Origin: Methanothrix harundinacea
GTDB lineage: Archaea; Halobacteriota; Methanosarcinia; Methanotrichales; Methanotrichaceae
DNA: 19,389 nucleotides
Direction: 5' to 3'
Assembly: GCA_002502785.1 (NCBI GenBank)
Contig: DAQG01000071.1
Span: forward strand, 1-19,389
Shown: positions 1 to 7,321 of the stretch, in pieces
Position numbering within the stretch: position 1 is the stretch's first letter
Layout of the letters: each line of letters starts with the position of its first letter
Position numbers and translations under genes: made by a program
The notes under the pieces: model-generated
Database searches by the model: none
What the model saw: only the letters and a program-made list of their open reading frames with translations
Told to the model about the DNA's origin: nothing

Positions 1-35
1 TTACATCACATTCGGCACGCTGTCTAGCCAGGGCG

Positions 36-790
36 TTGTTATATGTAAATACGAATCAAGATACGCGCAACAAACTGCTTATATTTCAATTCGGCAATTT
101 TGGTATCAATGTCCTGTTATTATCTGTGGCGTTATGGATTTTGGGGATAAATTACCAAATTATATCAATGTCTCCACTGAAAATGACAATTATGATATTT
201 TTATTTGGAGGGCTACTGTTTCCCTACGTTATAGGCTGGCAACAGAGGAAAAAACTGCGTGAATTGATTTTGAAAAAACAGCAAGATATTATTGATGAAT
301 TATTGAATATTTTAGAGTTTCCAACCCCCTCAATATACGTTTCAGAGCTGCAAAAATTCTATAAGATAATAGAAGATGATAAAACTTATAGAAATCCGCT
401 AATCAGAAAATCTACCAAAATTGATGAAAAATTCGAGGTGCCTGAAAATATTCAGCGGACAGTCCCGTGCACAAGTTATTTAAAATTTTATAAAAAATTC
501 AAGATAAGATTCGGTGTTGCATTGATCAGATGCAAAATTTAGAGGGGAATAGCGACGCACTAACTGATGTAGCCTATAGATACGCCAATGCATATCGCAT
601 CCGAAGGGGAGAACTTGCTAATATGATAGAAAACGAGCGGAAAAGTACGCCGTTTTTGTGGATTATTTTTACGTTTATATTCAATCCAATTTTAAATGTA
701 ATTCTGAGCTATATTGGCAAATTGCTTGCTCCAAATTTGGTTCAATTGGTTCCACAAATGGCGCAAGCTGCAGGAAGTTTTGTTCTATAA
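36..790 (+). pseudogene. AT-rich membrane protein gene split by a frameshift
   Basis: I do not recognise the family. Two adjacent reading frames (36-542 and 530-790) read best as one protein of about 250 residues. The first part has two hydrophobic segments (about residues 16-38 and 48-67), then a basic, helical, probably cytoplasmic stretch. The second part ends in a hydrophobic hairpin (FLWIIFTFIF onward). The second frame is open back to 494, and the two frames overlap at an A6 run (492-497). One extra A would join them smoothly through YKKIQDKIRCC. The cause could be a real mutation, a sequencing error, or -1 slippage at T AAA AAA. The first codon given is TTG and the frame is open to the window edge, so the true start may lie outside. 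Base composition is far more AT-rich than the genes beyond 2468, suggesting acquired DNA. Confidence 0.55.
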
Positions 791-1239
791 TTAATATTAT
801 ATCAATGTCATCAACCATTTTGGGACCATCCTCATAAAGTGATACCCACCACAGAAGGGACGAGGTCGTAGCGAATCATACGCACATACCTTTTCTGCCT
901 GGCCCATCAGGACGAGGCTCGCAAGAGCAAGGCCGAAAAATTAAGCCGAAGATCACCCTACAGCTGCTGAGAAAGCCAAGACGTCTACTTCTGGATGATC
1001 TCGTCCCTGCCCCGGTTACGATGCGATTATCCGCATACTGCCGCCCACCCCTGCCATCGCACCGGTCGGGCGCATCATCTCCGCCTTCCACGAACCCACG
1101 CCGCGCGTCTCCCAGCCGATCGAGCCCAGGGCGCCCTCGACCGCAGGCGGCGTGCCCGGCCACTAAATGACTTGATCTCGGACGAAAGTGCGTAAGAGGA
1201 CTTTGAGAGGATGCCAAAAAAAGGGACACTTTTCTCAAG
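791..1239. other. No intact gene; GC-rich decayed patch
   Basis: This stretch has no convincing gene. Base composition switches from AT-rich to GC-rich near 870. One short plus-strand frame, 999-1166, reads like a real proline-rich C-terminus (IIRILPPTPAIAPVGRII, then a PTPRVSQPIEP-type tail and a stop). It has no start and no supporting upstream frame, so it is at best the end of a destroyed gene. Other long frames here are arginine- and proline-rich, as expected from random reading of GC-rich DNA. Confidence 0.35.
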
Positions 1240-1390
1240 TCAAGAGGGATCGGCGCCCTCAAGCCTGATAACGGCCTCCATCTCGTTTAGCACGTCTTCA
1301 ACAAAAACTTCCCGACACTCCGAGACCTTCTTCTCGCTATCGATACGATTCGCAGGAAGAGAGGGCGTCGAGGATATCCTGGACCTTCAT
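1240..1390 (-). pseudogene. Small partner gene of the RHH-like protein, frameshifted
   Basis: An ATG at 1390 overlaps the stop of the upstream gene in the arrangement ATGA, typical of translational coupling. The frame reads MKVQDILDALSSCESYR and stops at 1337. A neighbouring frame takes over without a gap (IDSEKKVSECREVFVEDVL, then NEMEAVIRLEG) and ends with a TGA at 1240. Joined, the product would be about 50 residues, acidic and helical. I do not recognise the family. The coupling suggests it was the second gene of a two-gene unit, for example the toxin side of a toxin-antitoxin pair. The takeover lies around 1340-1350. It could be a natural mutation or a base-calling error. Confidence 0.45.
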
Positions 1391-1713
1391 TTCCCGACGC
1401 CTTTGAGATTGGCTTGGACGCCCGCCCAGTATTTGCGGGCCGACTCGTAGCTCTCCCAGATAATGAAGTCGTCCCACTCATCGAACGACTCGGCGCCCTT
1501 CCTGGATCTGATGCGCTCTTCGAACTTCTCAAAGCTCATATCGTACTTGGCGCGCATCTCTTGTATCAGGGAGTCGAAGTGGCGGATCTTCGATGCCGCC
1601 TGATCCAGAACGAGGCTTCTCAGGGCGTCTTTCTCATCCTTGAAGAGGCCGTCTCTTACGAGCATGGTGATCGGCTCGAAGACCTCCCTGGATACCTCAA
1701 CAGTCTCGCTCAT
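1387..1713 (-). CDS. Small ribbon-helix-helix-like protein, possible antitoxin
   Basis: The product is 108 residues. Its N-terminus has the layout of a ribbon-helix-helix DNA-binding domain: a short strand (TVEVS, residues 4-8), a helix, a turn (DGLFKDEKDA, 21-30) and a second helix (LRSLVLDQAA). The rest is a charged helix ending in the aromatic stretch FDEWDDFIIWESY (77-89). The ATG at 1713 is preferred over an upstream TTG at 1746, because it lies behind GGTG at SD distance and a TATA box sits 36-45 bases upstream. The stop overlaps the next ORF by four bases. A small RHH-like protein coupled to another small gene fits a toxin-antitoxin unit, but the toxin side is broken and the family is not identified with certainty. 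Confidence 0.6.
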   Translation of the reverse strand: MSETVEVSREVFEPITMLVRDGLFKDEKDALRSLVLDQAASKIRHFDSLIQEMRAKYDMSFEKFEERIRSRKGAESFDEWDDFIIWESYESARKYWAGVQANLKGVGK

Positions 1714-1748
1714 TCTCTTCACCGACCTGGAAAATAAGGCCTTCAAGA

Positions 1749-1758
1749 GATATAAATG
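1749..1758 (-). promoter_or_regulatory. TATA box of the RHH-like gene
   Basis: The minus strand reads CATTTATATC, a good archaeal TATA box. Transcription would start about 25 bases downstream, near 1728, leaving a leader of about 15 bases that holds the SD-like GGTG before the ATG at 1713. The box overlaps the first codon of the ATP-grasp remnant on the other strand. Confidence 0.5.
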
Positions 1759-1968
1759 CGGCGAAGATACGCCGGGATCGACCTCGTCATCGGCGACCTC
1801 CCCCGGGTCGTGGACGTGAACCCCCGGCCCACCACCTCCGTCGTCGGGATCGCAAAGGTGATGCGCGAGGAGCTTGCAGACCTGATCTTTCGAGCGAGGT
1901 TTGCGACGCTACCGGAGAGGGTGACGGTGGATGGGAAATGTACCTTTAACAAGTATAGATTAGTATAA
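1756..1968 (+). pseudogene. C-terminal remnant of an ATP-grasp ligase (MfnD-like)
   Basis: The 70-residue frame matches only the end of an ATP-grasp enzyme. YAGIDLVIGD is followed by VVDVNPRPTTS, the Mg/ATP-binding strand-loop with the Asn of the EINPR-type motif, then a C-terminal helix and a short tail. Methanogen tyramine-glutamate ligase (MfnD, methanofuran synthesis) and related ligases end this way, but the fragment is too short to choose. The lid and most of the ATP-binding fold, normally over 200 residues upstream, are absent: a stop codon lies just before the ATG and the adjacent DNA is the promoter of the divergent small gene. The last residues (NKYRLV) run into AT-rich DNA and look unrelated. 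It is a broken 3' end left by rearrangement. Confidence 0.65.
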
Positions 1969-2467
1969 TTTTGATCTTTGCTTGCACACCCACAAGTCCA
2001 TTTTAAAATTATCAATCCCTATTTGTACCACTCCTATGTAACCTGTTATATACTTAAAAGCGGAGTGTTCTAAGTTTCTATCAATCCAACTTTTTGATGC
2101 TAAATGGCTAAAGCCCATCAGATTTTTATAAATATATCAATATTCAAGTTGATAATATAATCGAGCCGGTGGCGGTGTACCTCACTGCAAGCTGCGGATT
2201 ATTCGATAAATGCATGTTTAATGAGAACGATCGAATTTCCAATTTTGGTAAAAAGGTTTTTATGATTATATAAAATAGATAAAATGTAACTACTGGGAAC
2301 AGAAATTGATATGTTGTATAATCATATGGCTTGAGGATTTCGATTTACTCATTGCGATAGCGTGATTTGAGCCCAAATCCAATATATTCTATTATTTGGC
2401 AGATTCAATTATAAAGAGGGCCGCCTTGGGATAGAACATACTCAATTTCCATTTTCACTATCTTGTA
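1969..2467. other. AT-rich gene-free stretch
   Basis: About 500 bases of AT-rich DNA have no supported gene on either strand. A small GC-rich island at about 2163-2198 can fold weakly: GCGGTG and CACTGC form a six-pair stem with one G-U pair. It has no recognised RNA family signature. No terminal inverted repeats of a mobile element were found. The stretch lies downstream of the membrane protein gene ending at 2468. Confidence 0.5.
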
Positions 2468-3079
2468 TCATAACACCGACCCGCTCCGGAAGAATAGCGC
2501 CAATAACAGCATCGACCCCGGCGCGGTAACGATCCAAGGCAAACCGAGCAGCAGCAACTTGGTTGAGAAATGAGGATAAAAGTATACTATGACAAACAGG
2601 GGGATGATCAAGCCGTTGGCCAGGAAAAACAGCCGGACCCACCTCTGCAGCCCCTCTTTCGCAAATATGGGGACCGCAAATAAGGTCGCAAAACCCAACG
2701 CTATGTATCCCAAAGCGTCCACAGTCCAGAAGAGAGAGTGAGGCGTCTGGACCAGGACCGGGTCCGGGTCAGGATAAGGAAGCACGGCAGTCAATTGAAC
2801 CGCGTAATTCAAACTGACGTATGTGACGTACATCACGCCAAAGAGAACGGCCGCATGGCTCCAGAACCTCTTCTCCTCCGGCGTAACATGGTGAAGGGCG
2901 AGAAGCGCGAGCATGAATGGTGCTGCAATAAAAAGCGAAAATCCGTAGATGAGAATCTCATCCCATGGCTTACCGATAAGGCCTAGGATTTGCAGAATTT
3001 GAAAAACAGAGTAGCCAGCCGCTGCAACGAATGCAACAAGCGCTGTCCAGAACCCTATTCGATATATTGTTTTATCCAT
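2468..3079 (-). CDS. Six-helix integral membrane protein of unknown function
   Basis: The product is 203 residues and almost entirely membrane-embedded. Hydrophobic segments lie at about 9-31, 40-64, 73-96, 114-139, 147-169 and 175-198, giving six predicted helices. Short loops carry HHVTPEEKRFW (63-73) and PYPDPDPV (101-108). No transporter, enzyme or sensor motif is visible, so no function is offered. The ATG at 3079 is supported by a TATA-like element about 30-39 bases upstream, which would give a very short leader. The gene is separated from the diphthine-ammonia ligase gene by 274 bases with two hairpins, so it is probably its own transcription unit. Confidence 0.8.
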   Translation of the reverse strand: MDKTIYRIGFWTALVAFVAAAGYSVFQILQILGLIGKPWDEILIYGFSLFIAAPFMLALLALHHVTPEEKRFWSHAAVLFGVMYVTYVSLNYAVQLTAVLPYPDPDPVLVQTPHSLFWTVDALGYIALGFATLFAVPIFAKEGLQRWVRLFFLANGLIIPLFVIVYFYPHFSTKLLLLGLPWIVTAPGSMLLLALFFRSGSVL

Positions 3080-3107
3080 TTAAACGGCCTTCTTCTCATA
3101 TATTCAA

Positions 3108-3118
3108 ACTTTTTAAGT
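3108..3118 (-). promoter_or_regulatory. TATA-like element of the six-helix protein gene
   Basis: The minus strand reads ACTTAAAAAGT. Its centre is about 35 bases upstream of the ATG at 3079, predicting a leader of about ten bases. The surrounding DNA is AT-rich, which weakens the call. Confidence 0.4.
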
Positions 3119-3169
3119 ATACTAACTATTATTTGAACTATATCTAATTATTGGCTCAGTATTAATACC

Positions 3170-3189
3170 TCGCACTTATCTGCGTGCGA
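3170..3189. other. Hairpin downstream of the ligase gene
   Basis: TCGCAC (3170-3175) pairs with GTGCGA (3184-3189) around an eight-base loop. It lies between the convergent position of the ligase gene end and the promoter of the membrane protein gene. It could mark an RNA 3' end or be chance. Confidence 0.3.
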
Positions 3190-3217
3190 ATTTGAGATTT
3201 GAGGTACCACAAACCCC

Positions 3218-3244
3218 ATGGCGAGGTCGTCACAACCTCGCCAT
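3218..3244. other. Perfect ten-pair hairpin in the dph6 downstream region
   Basis: ATGGCGAGGT (3218-3227) is perfectly complementary to ACCTCGCCAT (3235-3244), with a seven-base loop. No long T run follows on either strand, so it is not a classical bacterial-type terminator. As RNA it would be stable on either strand. It lies about 110 bases past the stop of the ligase gene and could protect or end that transcript, or be a protein-binding palindrome. Confidence 0.5.
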
Positions 3245-3353
3245 CGCCTGAAAACAATATGTCCACGAGACGTATCGTTATCGATCGCCTCGGATGGCGG
3301 CAAGACCCAAGGCCGGAGATTTGCATGAAAAAGCGAAGAGCCGATATTATTGA

Positions 3354-4079
3354 TCACTGCCCCTTTTTTTCCTCGACCGCAAACTCCTTCACGTCCAGAA
3401 ACCAGAGCCCCTCCCTCTTCGTCGCCTCGCTTCTGGCGATCTTCAGCCTCTTTTTGAATATGGGCCCGTCGAGGACGAAGGTGTGAAACTCGCCGTTCTC
3501 ACCGCAGGGGTCGATGGAGCCGTCGGTGGCCCGCAGATCTGCAATGAAGCGCTCGTCGATTTTGCGGCCCAGCCACTCCTGGCCCAGAATATCGGCCTTG
3601 ACGCTGACGAGGATCACATCAAACCCGGCGGCAACGACCTCCTTTACGATCTCCTCGGAGTTCATCTTCCAGATCGGCATCACCAGCTCGATCTCAAGCT
3701 CTTCGCAGATCCTCTCCACCAGGCGGTCGTGGGTCTCTATGTGGCCGAATACGGCTGAAGTTATCTTTGTGCCATTATTCTTCTCGCTCTCTTTCTCGTT
3801 CAGGTCCCGAAAGACCCGCTTGAACTCCACCTCGTATGACGCGAAGCCCGTTCGTATGAGGGGAATCCCCATCGCCTCGGCCTGGGCAGAGAGGAGATCG
3901 GGGTTGACCTCGTGAGCCCCCTGTCTATTCATGTTCCAGAAGCTCAAGAGATATCTGACGTTCCAGCCTTGCGAGATCGCCTTGTAGAGCGAAAGGCAGC
4001 CGTCCTTCCCACCGGTCCAAGAGACGACCGCCACGCCATCGCTTCCGTTGCCCTTTCCCGAACGAGATTCTTCGCTCAT
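3354..4079 (-). CDS. dph6: Diphthine-ammonia ligase (ATP-PPase family)
   Basis: This is the last step of diphthamide synthesis on elongation factor 2: ATP-dependent amidation of diphthine with ammonium in the cytoplasm. The 241-residue product has the N-type ATP-pyrophosphatase loop SWTGGKDG (20-27) and the family signature GENGEFHT followed by FVLDGPIF (193-208). FGHIETHDR (111-119) and the MPIWKMNSEEI segment (134-144) also match archaeal members (the MJ0570-like group), and the length is normal for archaea. The ATG at 4079 overlaps the stop of the winged-helix gene by four bases (ATGA), so the two are translated as a unit. Diphthamide is found in archaea and eukaryotes, supporting the archaeal assignment. 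Confidence 0.9.
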   Translation of the reverse strand: MSEESRSGKGNGSDGVAVVSWTGGKDGCLSLYKAISQGWNVRYLLSFWNMNRQGAHEVNPDLLSAQAEAMGIPLIRTGFASYEVEFKRVFRDLNEKESEKNNGTKITSAVFGHIETHDRLVERICEELEIELVMPIWKMNSEEIVKEVVAAGFDVILVSVKADILGQEWLGRKIDERFIADLRATDGSIDPCGENGEFHTFVLDGPIFKKRLKIARSEATKREGLWFLDVKEFAVEEKKGQ

Positions 4080-4546
4080 CCACCGCCTCCTATCGCCATT
4101 CGCACCGACTCGTCGAGAGCCTCGGCAGCCCTTTTAAGCTCCTCATCCCCTGCCTCATTCAGCCGCGCCAGGTCTCGCCGGAGGGGTCCGAGCCGAAGCT
4201 CCGCCTCGGGTCCGGGAAGGCCCTTCGCCCCCTCAAAGATCTCCTCCAGCCGCACGAATTTTTTCCAGAGGGCGCCTCTCGACCCCAGGGCGTCGATCAG
4301 GTCTGAGAGGGCCCGGGCCGCCCTGTGGCCGTGCTCGGTCAGATCGAGCCTCCTGATCCTCCCCTCGGGCCGCGAGCTGATCAGCCCCTGCTCCTCCATC
4401 TCGGCGAGGATCTTGAGGGTATGGGGAACGGTGGAGTCGATCGTCTTTGCCACCATCGAGGCATAGGCCGGGTCCAGGTTCCTGATGGCGAGAAGCGCCA
4501 TCGCCGGCTTTTCCCTCAAAAAGAAGAACTCGGGCCTCTCTTTCAT
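4076..4546 (-). CDS. Winged-helix transcription regulator
   Basis: The product is 156 residues. Residues 10-75 look like a winged helix of the MarR/PadR kind: LREKPAMALLAI, a recognition region SMVAKTIDSTVPHTLKIL (30-47), EMEEQGLISS (49-58), then a wing with RPEGRIRRLDLT (59-70). The C-terminal half is charged and helical (about 95-150) and could dimerise or sense a ligand. The ATG at 4546 is chosen over a GTG at 4555 because AGGTGG stands five bases before it. It shares a four-base overlap with the diphthine-ammonia ligase gene and follows the lipoprotein gene by 53 bases. What it controls is not visible. Confidence 0.75.
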   Translation of the reverse strand: MKERPEFFFLREKPAMALLAIRNLDPAYASMVAKTIDSTVPHTLKILAEMEEQGLISSRPEGRIRRLDLTEHGHRAARALSDLIDALGSRGALWKKFVRLEEIFEGAKGLPGPEAELRLGPLRRDLARLNEAGDEELKRAAEALDESVRMAIGGGG

Positions 4547-4599
4547 CCCATCCACCTTTGGTTTCTCCCTCTCGACCTCAGTCCCAGCCTTGCTTCACT

Positions 4600-5490
4600 T
4601 CAAAACGAAGAGATGTCTTCGCCCTCCGGAAGGTCGGGCAGGAGGACGGGGGCGGCCCTCGCCTCCTCCGGAAGGAGGACGACGACCGGCTCGTTGTAGC
4701 CGCCAAACCTCCTCACCTCCAGAGTCTCAAACCGGATCTCGAGGGTTCCGGGCGACTCGGGCGGCATCCTCAGAATTCCGGGCCCAGCGGTATAGACGGT
4801 GGAGATCCTGCTCTCCGTCGGAAGGCCGGTATCCTTCGAGACCCAGACCGTCCAGTCGAACTCCGCACCCCGCTCGAAGAGTCCGTTCATATCGATCATC
4901 AGGGGGATCCTGGGGTCGACGGAGCTTATCTGTCCCAGCATGACCCCGTAGGCGGTGTCGTCGTCGGGGATGACCTTCAGCCTGTAGAGCTCCTGGCTTC
5001 CGCTTCCCGCCTTTTCTGTCCCCTCGCCGACGATCTCAGCCCTCTCGATCATCTCCATCAGATGGGCCAGCTGATCGATCTTCTCAATCCCATACTGGGG
5101 GTCGGGCTGCAATAGGCCGATCCACTCATCCCCCATCTTTTGGTAGAGGGTCTTGTTCAGGAAGTAGACCTCAACGGTCTCCTCGGCGGTCTTGTCCCCG
5201 GCGAGGGTCGTCCTCCTCGATGTGGATACCTCCGTCGAGCTCTGATCGGTGAGGTTGATCGCCCCCGCCCACCGGAGCAATATCATCTCCCCCTCCTGGG
5301 ACCCCTCGCCCTCGAAGTTTCGAAACTCCACGGTCTGGTCCATGTCGATCTCGAAGCTGTAGGATTCTAGATCGCCGGTCGCCTCCGCCATCCTCTCTTT
5401 GACCTCGCCGCCGCTCGGCAGGGGCTCGTCTCCGATGCAGCCGGCAAAGGCCGCCGCCGCCAGAGCCAGCACCAGTAAGATCCTCTTCAT
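4600..5490 (-). CDS. Secreted lipoprotein, LolA/DUF6612-like layout
   Basis: The 296-residue product begins with a short signal peptide and an AFAGC lipobox, predicting lipid attachment at Cys18 and an extracellular anchor in the cytoplasmic membrane. The first half has the pattern of LolA-like or DUF6612-like lipoproteins: a helix (VKERMAEATGDLESYSFEID, 30-49), alternating strands, and YFLNKTLYQKMGDEWIGL (109-126), where the family has a Y...LY.K....W motif. Residues 207-245 carry a WTVWVSKDTGLPTESRI-type strand pair. Such proteins are thought to bind lipids or other hydrophobic ligands; this is family analogy, not proof. The gene lies 46 bases after purC and 53 before the regulator, so readthrough is likely. 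GGAGT and GGGGG precede the ATG. Confidence 0.7.
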   Translation of the reverse strand: MKRILLVLALAAAAFAGCIGDEPLPSGGEVKERMAEATGDLESYSFEIDMDQTVEFRNFEGEGSQEGEMILLRWAGAINLTDQSSTEVSTSRRTTLAGDKTAEETVEVYFLNKTLYQKMGDEWIGLLQPDPQYGIEKIDQLAHLMEMIERAEIVGEGTEKAGSGSQELYRLKVIPDDDTAYGVMLGQISSVDPRIPLMIDMNGLFERGAEFDWTVWVSKDTGLPTESRISTVYTAGPGILRMPPESPGTLEIRFETLEVRRFGGYNEPVVVLLPEEARAAPVLLPDLPEGEDISSF

Positions 5491-5536
5491 TCAGTCCCCC
5501 ACTCCTAATTTTCGGCCTGCGATCGGTCGGCCTTCC

Positions 5537-6463
5537 TCAGGCAGAGCTCTTGAACTTCTCGCCAGTGATCATCTCGAAGAGCCTGATGTAGATCTTGCTC
5601 GTCTGACCTATCACGTCCTCGGGAAGGGCCGGTATATCTGGCTCGGCCTCTTTCCTATCCCTGGCACCGTAAAGCCGATCCTTGTACCCGATCCTTCGAT
5701 AGTGTTGGCGGACGTACTCCTTTGAGAGGTCGACGAACTCACCCTCCTCGTACTTCGCCTTATCCCAGAACCGGTCCTCGTCGGCGGTCCCGTAGACGTC
5801 GATGACCATTACGTTTCTGTCTTCATCGAAGGCGAACTCCTTCTTCCCATCGACGTGGATGAGGCCCCTAGCCCCCACCTCTCTTTTGATATCCTCGTCG
5901 ATCTTGAGGACCGTCTCGCAGATCTGGTCGTACTCCTCAGGCGATAGCAGCGAGATCTTCAGGGCCTCGGCCTTGTCGAGGAGCCGGTCGACCCTCTCCA
6001 GCTTCGTTGAGACCTCGATGTAGGGTTCGGGCAGTGGTTCCCCGTACTCTACCTTCCGCCCTTTCGGAAATCCGAGGGCTTCGGGCGAAACGTCGCCTCT
6101 CACAAGCCTGTCATAGATCGATCCCGCCGCATACCACCTGCATATCACCTCCAGGGGAATCAGGTAGTTGCCAGACCCTGGCTTGATATTCTCGGGCTGG
6201 ATCACGTCCACCTTATTGACCAGCATTCCGTTGGGGGGGAGAAACTTCTCGAAGTGAGTCGGAATCCCCATATTCTTCGCCCGCGAAAACCAGTGGACCC
6301 CCTCCCTGCAGAGCGTCTCCCCCTTGTGGGGGATGAGGCTGGGGATCACCTTATCGAAGACGGATATCCTATCCGTGAACCTGAACTCCAGCTCCCGGCC
6401 GAGGTCGTAGACCTCCTTGACCGAGCCCATCCTCAAAGGCTTCCGTTCCATCACAAACCCCAT
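5537..6463 (-). CDS. purC: SAICAR synthase, long form
   Basis: PurC joins CAIR and aspartate with ATP to give SAICAR in de novo purine synthesis (cytoplasm). The 308-residue protein has GSVKEVYDLG (13-22) where the family has GK.RDIY, then LIPLEVICRWYAAGSIYDRL (101-120) for the PLE..VR....GS signature. LIHVDGKKEFAFDED (201-215) and VIDVYGTADEDRFWD (220-234) stand for the second signature. The C-terminal 60 residues (LSKEYVRQHYRR to the end) are the extra segment of the longer, yeast ADE1-like form; the common bacterial form is about 240 residues. The ATG at 6463 has only GGAAG next to it. A second ATG at 6451 (MERKPLRM) behind GGGG is an equally possible start. The motifs are divergent but complete. 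Confidence 0.9.
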   Translation of the reverse strand: MGFVMERKPLRMGSVKEVYDLGRELEFRFTDRISVFDKVIPSLIPHKGETLCREGVHWFSRAKNMGIPTHFEKFLPPNGMLVNKVDVIQPENIKPGSGNYLIPLEVICRWYAAGSIYDRLVRGDVSPEALGFPKGRKVEYGEPLPEPYIEVSTKLERVDRLLDKAEALKISLLSPEEYDQICETVLKIDEDIKREVGARGLIHVDGKKEFAFDEDRNVMVIDVYGTADEDRFWDKAKYEEGEFVDLSKEYVRQHYRRIGYKDRLYGARDRKEAEPDIPALPEDVIGQTSKIYIRLFEMITGEKFKSSA

Positions 6464-6529
6464 CTTCCGGTTAGTGGATAACTCTTTTGCTGTCAGGGTT
6501 AGACGGCTTGGCTTCGAGGAGATAGAGGG

Positions 6530-6536
6530 AAAAAAA
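6530..6536 (-). terminator. Oligo-T end after the fourth paralogue
   Basis: The minus strand has seven T in a row here, about 95 bases past the stop at 6629 and before purC. Archaeal RNA polymerase can stop at such T runs without a strong hairpin. It would separate the secreted-paralogue cluster from purC. Confidence 0.4.
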
Positions 6537-6601
6537 GCCGAAAGCGAGAATCAAATGCGTCAGCACAGTGGATGCGAAAATCGCGAAAAGGAGGGCAAAT
6601 G

Positions 6602-6610
6602 CCCCCCCCC
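6602..6610. repeat. C9 homopolymer tract
   Basis: Nine C in a row lie between the fourth paralogue stop and purC. Tracts of this length are slippage-prone. It is outside any supported reading frame. Confidence 0.7.
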
Positions 6611-6628
6611 GAATTTGAGGCAGACACA

Positions 6629-7228
6629 TCAGGCGAAAAGCGTGCTGTCTGCCATGCCCGATAGGAATTGGCCGTCTGAATTGTAGGCCTCGTAGCTTCC
6701 CTTAATCGACCCCTCTTTGATATCGAGGTCCAGAACGTAGATGCGAGATCCGTCCTGCGGCACAAGGTTGAGCGATAACGAGTCTTCGAACGCCGATCCG
6801 CTGACCCCCACCTGGCTTTTGGCGCCCGCTGCGGTCAGGTTTCCTGTCCCGAAGACGACATCTCCGGATCGGAAAAGGGCGATGTCGACCTTTCCGGTGA
6901 CGTCCCCCACAAGGGCGAGATCTATTCGCTCCCCAACGCCAGATTCGGCCTCTGTCTCATCGACGATCTCGACCTCGTCTAAGCCGCTTTCATCGGTCGA
7001 GTTTTGGGAATCGTTCTCTTCGGGCTCGACTGCCATCAGGTCCTTCGCCTCGTCGGTGTTCAGATCCGGCATGCTCAGATCGAAGCCGAGATCGTCGGCA
7101 CCGAGCCATTCGGTGGTGTCGACATAGCGGGCCCGGGAACACGAAGTCCGGCTGCAGGCCCCCTCCGCAGCACCCAGGACGAAAGAGGATATCAATATAG
7201 TGAGCAACAACAAGCTTAGGTATCTCAT
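6629..7228 (-). CDS. Secreted paralogue 4 of the four-gene array
   Basis: The product is 199 residues. The ATG at 7228 is chosen over a TTG at 7237. A signal peptide (residues 1-22, hydrophobic LSLLLLTILISSFVL) precedes Cys25 and Cys30, which could form a disulfide; the other three mature proteins lack this pair. TTEWLG (38-43) keeps the WLG part of the array's N-terminal motif, but DVHHT is missing. An acidic linker rich in D, E and S (50-98) follows. The beta core has DIALFRSGDVVFGTG (115-129), SQVGVSGSA, LSLNLV and IKGSYEAYNSDG (175-186). It is the most diverged member: the opening W of the core is replaced. The function is unknown; it is exported and probably belongs to the cell surface. 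Confidence 0.7.
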   Translation of the reverse strand: MRYLSLLLLTILISSFVLGAAEGACSRTSCSRARYVDTTEWLGADDLGFDLSMPDLNTDEAKDLMAVEPEENDSQNSTDESGLDEVEIVDETEAESGVGERIDLALVGDVTGKVDIALFRSGDVVFGTGNLTAAGAKSQVGVSGSAFEDSLSLNLVPQDGSRIYVLDLDIKEGSIKGSYEAYNSDGQFLSGMADSTLFA

Positions 7229-7321
7229 ATCTCTCAAAACTCCCCATATACCTGGACTCTCGATCTACAAGAACTATCTCTTCTTCGAACTTCGACAAAT
7301 ACCTTTTGGATTTTCGAAGGT

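Noticed and set aside
876..1262. Minus-strand 128-residue ORF
   Set aside because: It is rich in Arg, Gly and Pro, as in random GC-rich DNA, and competes with a more protein-like short plus-strand frame.
3199..3486. Plus-strand ORF over the end of the ligase gene
   Set aside because: Half of it is antisense to dph6 and the rest covers a hairpin; there is no family-like pattern.
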